From: Verrucomicrobiaceae bacterium
GTDB lineage: Bacteria; Verrucomicrobiota; Verrucomicrobiia; Verrucomicrobiales; Verrucomicrobiaceae
Direction: 5' to 3'
Assembly: GCA_027486585.1 (NCBI GenBank)
Contig: JAIXOU010000043.1
Span: forward strand, 1 to 59,801
Length of the DNA stretch: 59,801 nucleotides
The stretch's first letter is position 1. The number at the start of each line of letters is the position of its first letter. Positions 9,343 to 18,114 of this stretch are shown here, piece by piece. Below the pieces are notes generated by a model. It saw nothing but the letters and a program-made list of their open reading frames with translations. It ran no database searches and was not told the DNA's origin. A program made the position numbers and the translations under genes.

Positions 9343-10138
9343 CGTGCTGTTTAAAAAACTTCACGATGAGTGCCGGAGCTTCTTTGAGAAAGGTGTGGTT
9401 GCCAGGGTGGATGCAGGTCACGACTGGGTTGCCGCTTTTGGATTCATACTCGGTGCAGAACTTTGAATCACCCCAGGGGTGTCCTGCCGCGCATTGATTC
9501 AACTCGCGCAGACTGTCCATGGTGATTTTTTGCCAGGCGTATTTCACCAACGGATCAGTCTCTCCGGCAACATGGAGGACAGGTTTCGGTTTGAGATCGA
9601 GTTTTTTGTTACCCAAACTAGCCGATGAGGAAGGAGCCATGGCGGCAAAGAGATCCCCACGAGCAGCCCACAAGAGATAAGTAAAACCACCACCATTGGA
9701 GTGACCAGTGCTGTAAAGCCGATGTTCATCGATCTTGTAGTCGCGTTTGAGCTGAGCCAAAACCGCATCGAACAGCTTCAAGTCACAATCTCCTTGATCA
9801 CCCACACGTCCCTGCCAACCTGGTTTTTTGCCTTCTGGATCAGTGAGGCGACCGGGTGTATTCAAGCCCTGTAGATAAACGGAAATCGCCTCAGGCCAGA
9901 GCTTGTGATAGCCGAATGAATTGGCTGCATTTTTCATATTGCCACCGTGTCCGTGCCAAGCAAAAACAATGGGCACAGGCTGAGTCAGCGCGGCTTCGGG
10001 GATGTGGACCATGCCATCTCGTGTGACTCCATCGACCTGCCATGAGAAGATCAGATCCCCAACTGGCGGCGTTTTAACTTCCGCCATAGCCGTTAAGGTT
10101 ACGAAATATAAGACAGAGAATGCAAAGGTCAGCTTCAT
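9332..10138 (-). CDS. Secreted PHB-depolymerase/feruloyl-esterase-like alpha/beta hydrolase
   Basis: This 268-aa protein has an N-terminal signal peptide (cleavage near residue 19, TAMA). It has the LpqC/poly(3-hydroxybutyrate) depolymerase-type hydrolase pattern: an oxyanion strand FAWHGHGGN at 59-67, a nucleophile elbow GHSNGG with S147, and a late histidine in IHPGNHTF. Such proteins hydrolyse short polyesters or feruloyl and acetyl esters on plant polysaccharides. The last 11 bases overlap the end of the convergent DUF1501 gene. Its position next to the PSD1/DUF1501 cluster fits a role in polysaccharide breakdown, but the substrate is unknown. Confidence 0.85.
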   Translation of the reverse strand: MKLTFAFSVLYFVTLTAMAEVKTPPVGDLIFSWQVDGVTRDGMVHIPEAALTQPVPIVFAWHGHGGNMKNAANSFGYHKLWPEAISVYLQGLNTPGRLTDPEGKKPGWQGRVGDQGDCDLKLFDAVLAQLKRDYKIDEHRLYSTGHSNGGGFTYLLWAARGDLFAAMAPSSSASLGNKKLDLKPKPVLHVAGETDPLVKYAWQKITMDSLRELNQCAAGHPWGDSKFCTEYESKSGNPVVTCIHPGNHTFLKEAPALIVKFFKQHAKP

Positions 10139-10266
10139 GGAAGTTCATTGAACCGTGTCAGCCGCAATAGGTTTCACCCAAGGTGTAACTCGGGACAACG
10201 CCCCTGATTTAAAGTTGCTGGATTTTCATCTTTCACTGGCGAGAATAAGTACTCTTTAAAAGAACC

Positions 10267-10788
10267 ATGCCTGAGGCCCAACTCACTCCATTGCCACGAA
10301 CTCTCATTATCATGGGGGTTTCCGGCTGTGGCAAATCTCTGATCGGAAGCCGCTTGGCGGAAAAGCTTGGTGGCGTGTTCGAAGATGCCGATGATTTTCA
10401 CTCAGAAGCCAACAAGGCCAAAATGCGCGCAGGGATTCCGCTGACCGATGAAGATCGCTGGCCCTGGTATGCAAGTTTGCGGGCAAGGATTGAGGAGATG
10501 CGAACAAGCACTCCTATTTATGTCTTAGCCTGCTCAGCGCTAAAACAAATTTACCGCGCCAAGCTGCTGGCTGATGATTCGCCTGATCAATTGGCCTTTA
10601 TATTCCTCGAAGGCGATCGCGAGGTGATTTTCAGCCGGATGGCCGCACGTCAAGGACACTACATGCCCGTCACACTGCTGGACAGTCAGTTGGCCATTTT
10701 GGAAAAGTCCCCAGACCTGCTTGCCATCCCTCTGGACCAAACGCCCGAAGAAATTTTAGCCGAAATTAGCCAGCGTTTAGGGGCATAA
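10267..10788 (+). CDS. gntK: Gluconokinase, GntK type
   Basis: This 173-aa protein is a P-loop kinase with Walker A GVSGCGKS at 17-24. The gluconate-kinase motifs follow: FEDADDFHSEANKAKMRAGIPL, then LTDEDRWPW, CSALKQIYR and the ARQGHYMP segment. Length and motif order match bacterial gluconokinase, which phosphorylates D-gluconate to 6-phosphogluconate for the pentose-phosphate or Entner-Doudoroff route. No transporter or edd/eda genes are adjacent. It is divergent from the esterase and is followed by a separate promoter for the pyrophosphatase, so it is probably a single-gene unit. Confidence 0.92.
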   Translation: MPEAQLTPLPRTLIIMGVSGCGKSLIGSRLAEKLGGVFEDADDFHSEANKAKMRAGIPLTDEDRWPWYASLRARIEEMRTSTPIYVLACSALKQIYRAKLLADDSPDQLAFIFLEGDREVIFSRMAARQGHYMPVTLLDSQLAILEKSPDLLAIPLDQTPEEILAEISQRLGA

Positions 10789-10846
10789 ACGGAGCTTCTT
10801 TCACGAAAACCCTCGACTACTTTCCCACGCAGCCGAGAAAAGCTTG

Positions 10847-10874
10847 TTGCCAGACTGTGCGCAACCGCTAGAAT
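10847..10874 (+). promoter_or_regulatory. Candidate sigma-70-type promoter of hppA
   Basis: TTGCCA at 10847-10852 and TAGAAT at 10869-10874 are separated by 16 bp. Each is close to consensus, and the pair sits about 45 bp upstream of the GTG start at 10921. This is the best promoter-like pair in the 132-bp spacer. Confidence 0.4.
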
Positions 10875-10920
10875 TCGCGTCCTTTTTCCGGTACAACCAA
10901 CCAACCGATTAACGCTCCCT

Positions 10921-12975
10921 GTGACTCCGTCCTTCCTCCTCACTCAAGGCATTCAAACTTCCATGATCCTCGCGGTCGTGGGCTTGGCATTTGCATTTCT
11001 CCTTATCCGCCAAATCCTCGCAACGTCTCCGGGCAATGATAAAATGGGCTTAATCGGCGGAGCTATTCAGCAAGGTGCCAAAGCTTACATGAATCGGCAG
11101 ATTCGCGCCGTAAGTATGATTGCCGTCATTGTTTTTGCCATTGTGTGGTATGCACGCGGCGGAGCAGCAAGTGCAGGATTTGTGGTCGGCGCCGTTTGCT
11201 CTATGATCGCAGGCTACATCGGCATGATGGTAGCAGTCCGTGCCAATGTGCGCACTGCCTGGGCAGCTAGCGTCGGAGCTCATCCAGCTTTAAAGGTCGC
11301 CTTTAACGGCGGTGCAGTCACCGGACTTTTAGTGGTCGCTCTAGGCCTTCTGTCTGTAGGTGTTTTCTATCTCGTCATGGAGAAGATGGGCGGAGTGAAA
11401 TCGGCTATTGATTCGCTGATTGGACTAGCTCTTGGCAGTTCTTTGATTTCAGTTTTTGCTCGTCTCGGCGGTGGCATTTACACCAAGGCCGCAGATGTCG
11501 GCGCTGACCTTGTCGGTAAGATCGAACAAAATCTCAACGAGGACGATCCACGCAATCCAGCGACCATTGCTGACAACGTCGGCGACAATGTAGGCGACTG
11601 TGCAGGCATGGCGGCTGACGTTTTTGAAACCTATGCTGTTAGTTTGATCGGTGCCATGCTTGTTGGGCACCTGACCGGCCCTGAAGGCAATCACGCCGTC
11701 ATCGTCTATCCGTTCGTTCTTTGTGGCCTTTCCATTCTTTCCTCATTGTTTGGTATTGGCTGGGTCAATTTCGTCAAACAAACGGCCACAGCGTCCCTCG
11801 TCAGCGGCGTAGCCGTTTCTGGGATCTTATCTGCAATTCTCTTTAAATGGGCGACATCAGCCATCTTCCCTGAGTCAGTCGTGATGGCAGGCAAGACGAT
11901 CACACCAAGCAATCTCTTTTATTGTGCGATCATTGGCATCGTCCTAACCTTTGTAGTCGTCTGGATCACAAACTACTTCACTAGCACCGCCCACGCTCCG
12001 GTGCGACGCATTGCCAAAGCTTCAGAAACAGGCCACGCGACCAACATTATTGCGGGGATCAGCGTCGGCCACCACGCCACCTTGCTCCCAGTGCTAGCTA
12101 TCGCCGGGTCTATCTGGCTTTGCTGGGATTTGGGCGGTCTGTATGGCATCGCCACAGCCGTAGTTTCCATGCTCAGCCTCAGCGGCATCATTATTTCTCT
12201 AGATGCTTTTGGCCCGATCACTGACAATGCTGGCGGTATCGCTGTGATGTCAGGCCTGCCTGAAGAAGTGCGCAAAATCACCGATGAGCTGGATGCCGTC
12301 GGCAATACCATGAAAGCCGTCACCAAAGGCTATGCGATCGCTTCTGCCGGACTTGCAGCCATGGTTCTCTTTGGTTCTTATGTCGAGGAGTTGAAAGCTT
12401 TCCTGAGCCTCAAAACCATCGCCTTTGACTTGATGGACCCAAGAGTGATCATTGGCATGTTCATTGGCGGACTGCTTCCCTATCTCTTCACAGCCTTTGG
12501 CATGGATGCTGTGGGCAGTGCCGCTGGAGCCGTCGTTCGTGAAGTGCGCCGTCAGATTGCTGCAAAGCCCGGTATTCTCACGGGTCAGGACACCCCTGAA
12601 TACGGTCAATGCGTTGATATCGTGACCAAAGCTGCCCTGCAGCAGATGATTGTTCCAGCCTTACTGCCAATCGTTTTTGTCGTTGGAATTGCCTTTCTTG
12701 GTAAGGAAGCCCTCGGTGGACTTCTTATCGGAACGATTATCACCGGACTTTTCGTCGGTATCGCCATGACAAGTTCAGGTGGTGCGTGGGACAATGCTAA
12801 AAAGTATGTCGAAGAAGGCAATCATGGTGGCAAAGGAAGCTTTGCCCATGCAGCGGCCGTCACTGGTGATACCGTGGGCGACCCCTACAAAGACACCTCC
12901 GGCCCTGCGGTGAACCCAATGATCAAAGTAGTGAACATTTTGGCGATCCTTGTGATCCCGTTGTTCTTTAAATAA
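10921..12975 (+). CDS. hppA: Membrane-bound proton-pumping pyrophosphatase, potassium-independent type
   Basis: This 684-aa polytopic membrane protein is a K-type pyrophosphatase that couples PPi hydrolysis to ion pumping. The PPi-binding segment is intact ([20 protein letters not shown], then [18 protein letters not shown]). The second aspartate cluster is present ([12 protein letters not shown]), as is the C-terminal [13 protein letters not shown]. The diagnostic site reads [10 protein letters not shown], with K465 and T468. In this family Lys and Thr there mark the potassium-independent, proton-pumping subfamily, while Ala and Gly mark potassium-dependent enzymes. The start is a GTG. It probably conserves energy from biosynthetic PPi. 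Confidence 0.95.
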   Translation: MTPSFLLTQGIQTSMILAVVGLAFAFLLIRQILATSPGNDKMGLIGGAIQQGAKAYMNRQIRAVSMIAVIVFAIVWYARGGAASAGFVVGAVCSMIAGYIGMMVAVRANVRTAWAASVGAHPALKVAFNGGAVTGLLVVALGLLSVGVFYLVMEKMGGVKSAIDSLIGLALGSSLISVFARLGGGIYTKAADVGADLVGKIEQNLNEDDPRNPATIADNVGDNVGDCAGMAADVFETYAVSLIGAMLVGHLTGPEGNHAVIVYPFVLCGLSILSSLFGIGWVNFVKQTATASLVSGVAVSGILSAILFKWATSAIFPESVVMAGKTITPSNLFYCAIIGIVLTFVVVWITNYFTSTAHAPVRRIAKASETGHATNIIAGISVGHHATLLPVLAIAGSIWLCWDLGGLYGIATAVVSMLSLSGIIISLDAFGPITDNAGGIAVMSGLPEEVRKITDELDAVGNTMKAVTKGYAIASAGLAAMVLFGSYVEELKAFLSLKTIAFDLMDPRVIIGMFIGGLLPYLFTAFGMDAVGSAAGAVVREVRRQIAAKPGILTGQDTPEYGQCVDIVTKAALQQMIVPALLPIVFVVGIAFLGKEALGGLLIGTIITGLFVGIAMTSSGGAWDNAKKYVEEGNHGGKGSFAHAAAVTGDTVGDPYKDTSGPAVNPMIKVVNILAILVIPLFFK

Positions 12976-12997
12976 ATCTCTGATTTAGCCCTAGCGG

Positions 12998-13198
12998 CTA
13001 ACTTTCGGATTCTTTGTTCAACGAATTCCGCTCACACCGCCATTTTTGGCGGTGTGTTTTTACCCAGTCGGTTAAAGCGCGCTCAAAACCTACATCCCGC
13101 CCCTCTTTTTCACTGACGAACCATTTGTGACGCATAATTTGCTGCAATTCAGCCTGAAATTCAGCATATGGAGAAGAGCTAGCGGGATTGACTGGCAT
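12998..13198 (-). CDS. Small conserved-type protein with a DUF4032-C-terminus-like motif
   Basis: The frame is open to 13288, but the ATG at 13198 is preferred because the 30 residues before it look unstructured; this gives 66 aa. The core, MRHKWFVSEKEGRDVGFERA followed by LTDWVKTHRQKW, resembles the HRW-SE-GRDVG motif at the C-terminus of DUF4032 proteins. I believe it is a stand-alone small protein family in Verrucomicrobia, but this is from memory. Function is unknown. The strong terminator of the convergent hppA gene lies inside its coding sequence. A truncated remnant of a longer protein is the main alternative. Confidence 0.55.
   Translation of the reverse strand: MPVNPASSSPYAEFQAELQQIMRHKWFVSEKEGRDVGFERALTDWVKTHRQKWRCERNSLNKESES
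13033..13061 (+). terminator. Rho-independent terminator of hppA
   Basis: Perfect 10-bp arms CACACCGCCA (13033-13042) and TGGCGGTGTG (13047-13056) enclose a four-base loop and are followed by five T residues. It ends 86 bp downstream of the hppA stop. It lies within the C-terminal codons of the convergent small gene, so the same bases serve both strands. Confidence 0.8.
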
Positions 13199-13286
13199 AA
13201 TGAGGGCCACAAATCTCCACCTTTGAACCCGACACGCAAGCACTGCATCTCTGCCATGGATATTTCTTTCTGAACGAAGAAACCTC

Positions 13287-13314
13287 ATGACAAGAGTAGT
13301 CTATCCGTTATATC
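13287..13314 (+). promoter_or_regulatory. Candidate tRNA-Thr promoter
   Basis: ATGACA (13287-13292) and TATATC (13309-13314) are separated by 16 bp and end 28 bp before the mature tRNA 5' end. The -35 box is one base from consensus and the -10 box two. It would also serve the protein gene just after the tRNA. Confidence 0.3.
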
Positions 13315-13342
13315 TTGCGACTTCAACCTTCCCGTCCAACGG

Positions 13343-13417
13343 GCCGAAGTAGCTCAGAGGTAGAGCAGCGCATTCGTAATGCGCGGGTCGCGGGTTCAAT
13401 TCCCGCCTTCGGCTCCA
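13343..13417 (+). tRNA. tRNA-Thr (anticodon CGT)
   Basis: A full cloverleaf can be drawn. The acceptor stem is GCCGAAG/CTTCGGC, the D arm is GCTC-AGAGGTA-GAGC, and the anticodon stem GCGCA/TGCGC carries loop TTCGTAA (anticodon CGT, reading ACG). The T arm is GCGGG-TTCAATT-CCCGC. The discriminator is T and CCA is encoded at 13415-13417. The gene ends 17 bp before the ATG of the next protein, so the two may be co-transcribed and processed. Confidence 0.97.
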
Positions 13418-13434
13418 TCTCCCGTGAAGACTTC

Positions 13435-14451
13435 ATGACTGAACCCATAGACAAGCCTCGTTTGAGCCGCATCAAGCGCAGAGAGGAGATGCTTAATAGC
13501 ATTGCAAAGCTGATCGGCTGCACAGCACTCGTCGTCACTGTGGCAGTTGTTTTCTACGTTATTGTCATTCAGTTAGACAAGCAGGGCCCCAAAGTAGACC
13601 CCGCCTATGTGGATGCTGTCGAATTAGCGTCCCAAGAATACCGCTGGGCAGGTACTGAGACTGTTGCAAAAGATGCAGGACTAGGAGTCTCTAGACCCGC
13701 TCTGCCAAAGCTAACAGCCAAGCCGAGTAACGCACCGTCGCTGGCCAATACTTTGCCGGGCTCCCAAAGTGTGCCGACAGTCAGCGGAATTGCCAACATT
13801 GAAGCCAAAAAACCGAAAATCGAAGCAGCAATTCGCCAGTTTTTCACTGCCAATTCGATTGCTGAAAAAGCGCTTTGCTCACGAGATGCCGAGCGGGTCT
13901 TACCGCTCATGGAGGTTTATTATAAAAAACACCAACTCATCGTTGGTGTTTGGCAAAAGTTGGGCTGGGTCCTCAATATGGACGAACCGGGCCAGCGGTT
14001 AGCTTATGCTCAGTCCTTGTTTGAGGATGTCGATCCAGTCTGTCTCATTATTGAAGAAACAGCCTCGGGAGAAATTCACATCGACTGGGAAAGCAGCGTT
14101 CGCTACAGCGAGCTAGATTGGCAGGAGTTCATCTCCACACGTCCAGACCAACCGACCCTGTTCCGAGTCATTGCCTCAAAACCTGTCAACTCGCCAGAAT
14201 CATCTTTCAGCGCTGGAGACGAAGTTATCGAACTTAAGCATCCCGCCGAACAGGGCACGGTCTATGCTTACTTTAATCGAGCAGATCCTCAGTTTAAGAC
14301 GCTTGTCGAGCAATTGCAGCTGGGGAACTGGACAAACGTCCCGTTAACGCTGCGGCTGTGTTATCCCGGACCTACGTCCAATGCTAAAACAGTACGCATT
14401 GCGGGCGTCGAAGGGAAAGGCTGGCTAATACTTCACAAATCGAGGAGCTAA
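13435..14451 (+). CDS. Hypothetical membrane-anchored protein, 338 aa
   Basis: I do not recognise this family. The frame is open back through the tRNA; the ATG at 13435 is the first start outside it. The protein has a short basic cytosolic N-terminus and one transmembrane helix at about residues 22-45 (CTALVVTVAVVFYVIVIQL). A proline/alanine/serine-rich linker (to about residue 110) precedes a mixed alpha/beta extracytoplasmic domain. Its layout resembles anchored stress or envelope proteins, with no catalytic motif visible. It is four bases from the PHP-domain gene, so the two are probably co-transcribed. Confidence 0.75.
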   Translation: MTEPIDKPRLSRIKRREEMLNSIAKLIGCTALVVTVAVVFYVIVIQLDKQGPKVDPAYVDAVELASQEYRWAGTETVAKDAGLGVSRPALPKLTAKPSNAPSLANTLPGSQSVPTVSGIANIEAKKPKIEAAIRQFFTANSIAEKALCSRDAERVLPLMEVYYKKHQLIVGVWQKLGWVLNMDEPGQRLAYAQSLFEDVDPVCLIIEETASGEIHIDWESSVRYSELDWQEFISTRPDQPTLFRVIASKPVNSPESSFSAGDEVIELKHPAEQGTVYAYFNRADPQFKTLVEQLQLGNWTNVPLTLRLCYPGPTSNAKTVRIAGVEGKGWLILHKSRS

Positions 14452-14455
14452 TACT

Positions 14456-15985
14456 GTGAGCAAAAGCAAAACATCCAAATCCAAGACCAAGACAGTCAAA
14501 GCCACTCCAAAGGCTGCGATCAAAAAAAAGGTCATTGCTAAAAAAGCAGCTCCAAAGGCCGCGAAAGCTGCAGTTAAAAAAAGCGCCAAACCGGTGACTA
14601 AAAAGCCAGTCCCGAAAGCCAAAAAGGCGATCCACCTCCCAGTTAAAGCCAAGAAGCCCATAGCTCCTGCTAAGAAAACAACAGCAGGTGCCAAGAAGCC
14701 AACCGTGAAGAAGTCAGCTGCGCCTGCTAAAAAATCAGTTCTCGCGGCAAAGAAAGCACCAACGAAAAAGGTAGCCACAAAGAAGCTCCCTGTAGTAGTG
14801 GTCAAAAAAACGCCCATTCCAACTCCCGCTAAAGGCTCAAAACCGGCCATCAAGATCGCGGTAAAAACAGCTCCGCCAGCCAATAAATCTTTGCCAGCGC
14901 CTAAAGTCGTGACTGCCAAGAAAGCGGCCGCTAGCGCTCCTGCCCTAGCCAAAGACGAGCCAGTTAAGGTCAGCACAACTTTAGTCGTGTCTTCGACAGG
15001 AATGCCACGGATAGCCAGTCTACCGTCAGCACCACCACCGCCGCCAAAAGCATCCGCTAAGAAGCCAAGTTCACCGCAGATTGTTTCAGAGCCCATCGAG
15101 CCCGCCAAAGCACCAGTCATCTCTTCTGAAAAGGCATCGACGGTTAAATCAGGTGCGCTTTTTTACGACTCTCACATGCACACCCCTTTATGCAAACATG
15201 CTTGGGGTGAACCTGAAGAATACTGCGCCCAAGCGCTAAAATCAGGACTCAAAGGAGTTATCTTCACCTGTCATTGCCCAATGCCAGATGGCTACTGGCC
15301 ATCAGTCCGCATGTCGGAGAGCGAGTTCGACACCTACGTCGCCGTTATTCAGCGTGCAGCAAACGCCTACAAGGACAAGCTTGATGTCGGACTTGGCCTT
15401 GAAAGCGAATACTTCCCTGGCTACGAGAAGTGGATCGAGAATCTGCATAAACGCGCTCCTTTCGACTACATTCTTGGTGCCGTGCATTGGCAGGCCAAAG
15501 AATACCTGAACAAGTACGAAACAGGCACCATCGAAAACTTCCGGCGCACCTACTTTGATCAGCTAGCTCAGAGTGCTGAAACAGGTCTTTATGATTGCCT
15601 CGCTCATCCAGATTTAGTCAAGAATTACCATCCTGATAGCTGGTGTTTCGCGATCATCAAAAACAGCGTCATTGCAGCTCTTGATCGGATCGCAAAAACA
15701 GGTGTCGCTATGGAGCTAAACACTTCTGGTCTGAACAAAAGCTATTCGGAGATGAATCCGGGCAATGAAATGCTGAAAATGATGGCTGAGCGCAAGATCC
15801 CTATTGTGCTCGGTAGTGATGCGCATAAACCTATCCGTGTCGGCGAGCACTTCATCACAGCACTCAATAACCTTGTTGAAGCGGGCTTCGAAAACGTCAG
15901 CTATTTCAAAAAGCGCCAGCGCATTGATGTGAAAATCAGTGATGTGATCTCCAGCATCAAGCGTGCGACGGACGCAAACGCCTGA
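14456..15985 (+). CDS. PHP-domain phosphoesterase with histone-H1-like lysine/alanine-rich N-terminal half
   Basis: This 509-aa protein starts at a GTG. Residues 1 to about 230 are low complexity, built from repeated K-K-A-P and A-A-K-K units like eukaryotic H1 or bacterial histone-like tails. A PHP domain starts at residue 237 with DSHMH (H240, H242). It resembles HisK-type histidinol-phosphatases, with FTCHCP, GLESEYFPG, GAVHW and the final VLGSDAHKP metal-site motifs. The PHP part probably hydrolyses a phosphate ester; histidinol phosphate is possible since hisF is elsewhere in the window, but a different substrate is as likely. The tail could bind nucleic acid or polyphosphate. Both halves are in one uninterrupted frame. 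Confidence 0.88.
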   Translation: MSKSKTSKSKTKTVKATPKAAIKKKVIAKKAAPKAAKAAVKKSAKPVTKKPVPKAKKAIHLPVKAKKPIAPAKKTTAGAKKPTVKKSAAPAKKSVLAAKKAPTKKVATKKLPVVVVKKTPIPTPAKGSKPAIKIAVKTAPPANKSLPAPKVVTAKKAAASAPALAKDEPVKVSTTLVVSSTGMPRIASLPSAPPPPPKASAKKPSSPQIVSEPIEPAKAPVISSEKASTVKSGALFYDSHMHTPLCKHAWGEPEEYCAQALKSGLKGVIFTCHCPMPDGYWPSVRMSESEFDTYVAVIQRAANAYKDKLDVGLGLESEYFPGYEKWIENLHKRAPFDYILGAVHWQAKEYLNKYETGTIENFRRTYFDQLAQSAETGLYDCLAHPDLVKNYHPDSWCFAIIKNSVIAALDRIAKTGVAMELNTSGLNKSYSEMNPGNEMLKMMAERKIPIVLGSDAHKPIRVGEHFITALNNLVEAGFENVSYFKKRQRIDVKISDVISSIKRATDANA

Positions 15986-15992
15986 TATCAAT

Positions 15993-16586
15993 CTAGTTCA
16001 GCAAATGATTCACGATGATCTGGGACCAAGCTTCCAGTTCCTCGTGTTTTGCTTTTAGCTCCGCTAAAGTAAAGAATTGCAGATCTTGGATAGCGTCTTC
16101 ATTGGAGCTGACTTCCGCGCTGCTGAGCTCAAAACGGTGAACGACGCCTAGATGCACGCTACCAACCTCAGAGGAGTCGTCATTGATCAGCCCTATCACC
16201 GTCTGAGTGTGTGTGCCGCCGATCACTAATTCTTCAGTGATTTCACGCTCAATGCTGTTGAAATACATCGTTTCACCTAGGCCATCATGACTTTGATCCA
16301 CGGGATTGATATGCCCGCCGATACCAACGGAGCGTTTTGAAACAAGGCGCTTTTCACCCGACTTCCCGCCTCGTGTGTAGCAGAGATAGCGTCCATCATG
16401 GTGGAAGATCGAATAGGGAATGAGCTGCTTATGGGTCGGATCAAGCTCAGCGGCTGGACGCTCCATGAAGAAATTAGCCCCAGGTGCCAGCATGGCCTCC
16501 AGATAACGATTCACCTCTGGTTGGAAGCCCTGAAAGCTACCAAGTTGATCGAGAAGGGCGCGAGTGATGACAAGAACATGTTCCAT
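15993..16586 (-). CDS. Nudix-like hydrolase
   Basis: The frame is open to 16625, but the ATG at 16586 (MEHVLVITRALLD) is the better start, giving 197 aa. The core carries a Nudix-type box: GIGGHINP near residues 88-95, then after a short insertion SIEREITEELVI (R114, E115, E118, E119). The insertion between glycine loop and helix is longer than in the classic Nudix box. Preference for a nucleoside-diphosphate derivative is expected from the fold, but the substrate is unknown. It converges on the PHP gene, with 7 bp between them. Confidence 0.8.
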   Translation of the reverse strand: MEHVLVITRALLDQLGSFQGFQPEVNRYLEAMLAPGANFFMERPAAELDPTHKQLIPYSIFHHDGRYLCYTRGGKSGEKRLVSKRSVGIGGHINPVDQSHDGLGETMYFNSIEREITEELVIGGTHTQTVIGLINDDSSEVGSVHLGVVHRFELSSAEVSSNEDAIQDLQFFTLAELKAKHEELEAWSQIIVNHLLN

Positions 16587-16634
16587 GGATGCTGCTGAGA
16601 TTGAGCAGCACCGGCAGCGGGTCAAATGGCTTCA

Positions 16635-18095
16635 TCAAGCCAGCAACTCTTTGATCACTTTACGATGCTCCACCCCGGTGAGCTTTTGATCCAGGCCTTG
16701 GAACTTGTAGGTGAAGCGTTCGTGATTGTAGCCAAGCAGATGCAACACAGTGGCATGGAAGTCACTGATGTGGAGCGGATCCTTCACGATGTTGTAGCTG
16801 AACTCGTCCGTTTCACCATGGATCGCACCGCCCTTAGAGCCGCCGCCAGCCATCCACATGGTGAAGCAACGCGGATGGTGGTCGCGCCCGTAATTTTCTT
16901 TACTGAGACCGCCTTGACTGTAAATCGTGCGGCCAAACTCGCCACCCCAGATAATCAGGGTGTCCTCGAACATACCGCGCTGCTTTAGATCCTCAATGAG
17001 TGCATGGCAGGGCTGATCGATGTCTTTGCATTGGCTCGGCATGCGTCCACCGACATTGCTGTGGTGATCCCAGTTGTTAAGATAGATTTGAGTGAAGCGA
17101 ACGCCGCGCTCAGCCAATCGCCTTGCCATCAGCACGCTATTGGCAAAGGTGCCGCGCTTTTTAGCCTCGTCTCCATACATCTTAAAAATGTATTCCGGCT
17201 CTTGAGTAATGTCGGTAAGCTCCGGCACGCTGGCCTGCATGCGGAAAGCCATCTCATACTGCTGAATGCGGGTATGTGTTTCTGGATCACCGACCTCTTT
17301 AAAGTTCAATTCATTCAGCGCATTCAAGCCCTCAATGGTGCGTTTGCGCACGCTGCTTGAAACTCCCGGTGGATTATTGATGAATAGGATCGGATCACCT
17401 TTGCTCCGGAAAGAAACACCAGCATGTTCACCGGGCAGATAGCCGCTTGACCAGAGGCGGGAAGAGATGGCCTGTTCCTGCTCGCGATTCGTGGGCGTAG
17501 CGATCAATACGACAAAGGTCGGCAGATTAGAGTTCATCGACCCTAGGCCATAAGAAGCCCAAGAGCCAAGGCACGGACGCCCCCCAATCTGATTACCCGT
17601 CTGCATGGCACAGATGGCGGGTTCATGATTGATGGCCTCTGTATGCAAAGAGCGCATCCAGCAAATGTCATCGGCATTCTTGCTCAGATGTGGCAAAAGG
17701 TCCGAATTCATCCACATGCCGCATTTGCCATACTGAGCAAAGTTGAACTTCGACGGAGCGATCGGAAATCGAGCCTGTCCGCTAGTCATCGTTGTCAGGC
17801 GCTGACCGTTGCGGATGCTGGCGGGCAGATCCTTATCATACCACTTTTGCATTCCCGGTTTGTAATCAAACAAGTCCATCTGCGACGGCCCACCGACCAT
17901 GTGCAAATAAATCACGCGTTTCGCCTTAGGCGCAAAGTGCGGCCCCGTAACGCCGAGGGCATTATTAGCGCTGGCGCTTCCTAACATGGCATCGCCAAGA
18001 AGTGAAGTCAGCGCCGCGCCACCGAGCACGTTTTTACCACGAGCAAAAAGCTGGCGGCGAGTTTGATAGGTGTTCCATTCTTCAAGGATATTCAT
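16635..18095 (-). CDS. DUF1501 exported protein, partner of the second PSD1 gene
   Basis: This DUF1501 protein is about 486 aa. A TTG start at 18110 is possible, but the ATG at 18095 places the Tat-type signal TRRQLFARG (R13-R14) at the usual distance. Core motifs are LHMVGGPSQMDLFD, WGGEFGRTIYSQG, NYGRDHHPRCFTMWMAGGG and HERFTYKFQGLD. It is only moderately similar to the two DUF1501 genes at 6.5-9.3 kb and belongs to a subtype with the PSQMDLFD motif and a longer mature N-terminus. It follows the PSD1 gene by 19 bp on the same strand, the standard PVC pairing. Confidence 0.92.
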   Translation of the reverse strand: MNILEEWNTYQTRRQLFARGKNVLGGAALTSLLGDAMLGSASANNALGVTGPHFAPKAKRVIYLHMVGGPSQMDLFDYKPGMQKWYDKDLPASIRNGQRLTTMTSGQARFPIAPSKFNFAQYGKCGMWMNSDLLPHLSKNADDICWMRSLHTEAINHEPAICAMQTGNQIGGRPCLGSWASYGLGSMNSNLPTFVVLIATPTNREQEQAISSRLWSSGYLPGEHAGVSFRSKGDPILFINNPPGVSSSVRKRTIEGLNALNELNFKEVGDPETHTRIQQYEMAFRMQASVPELTDITQEPEYIFKMYGDEAKKRGTFANSVLMARRLAERGVRFTQIYLNNWDHHSNVGGRMPSQCKDIDQPCHALIEDLKQRGMFEDTLIIWGGEFGRTIYSQGGLSKENYGRDHHPRCFTMWMAGGGSKGGAIHGETDEFSYNIVKDPLHISDFHATVLHLLGYNHERFTYKFQGLDQKLTGVEHRKVIKELLA

Positions 18096-18114
18096 AGAAA
18101 TAAGGGGCAAATAT

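Noticed and set aside
14425..15120. Hydrophobic minus-strand frame with apparent membrane helices
   Set aside because: It is the exact antisense of the lysine/alanine-rich half of the PHP protein; reversed Lys/Ala codons read as Phe/Leu/Ala/Gly and mimic a membrane protein.
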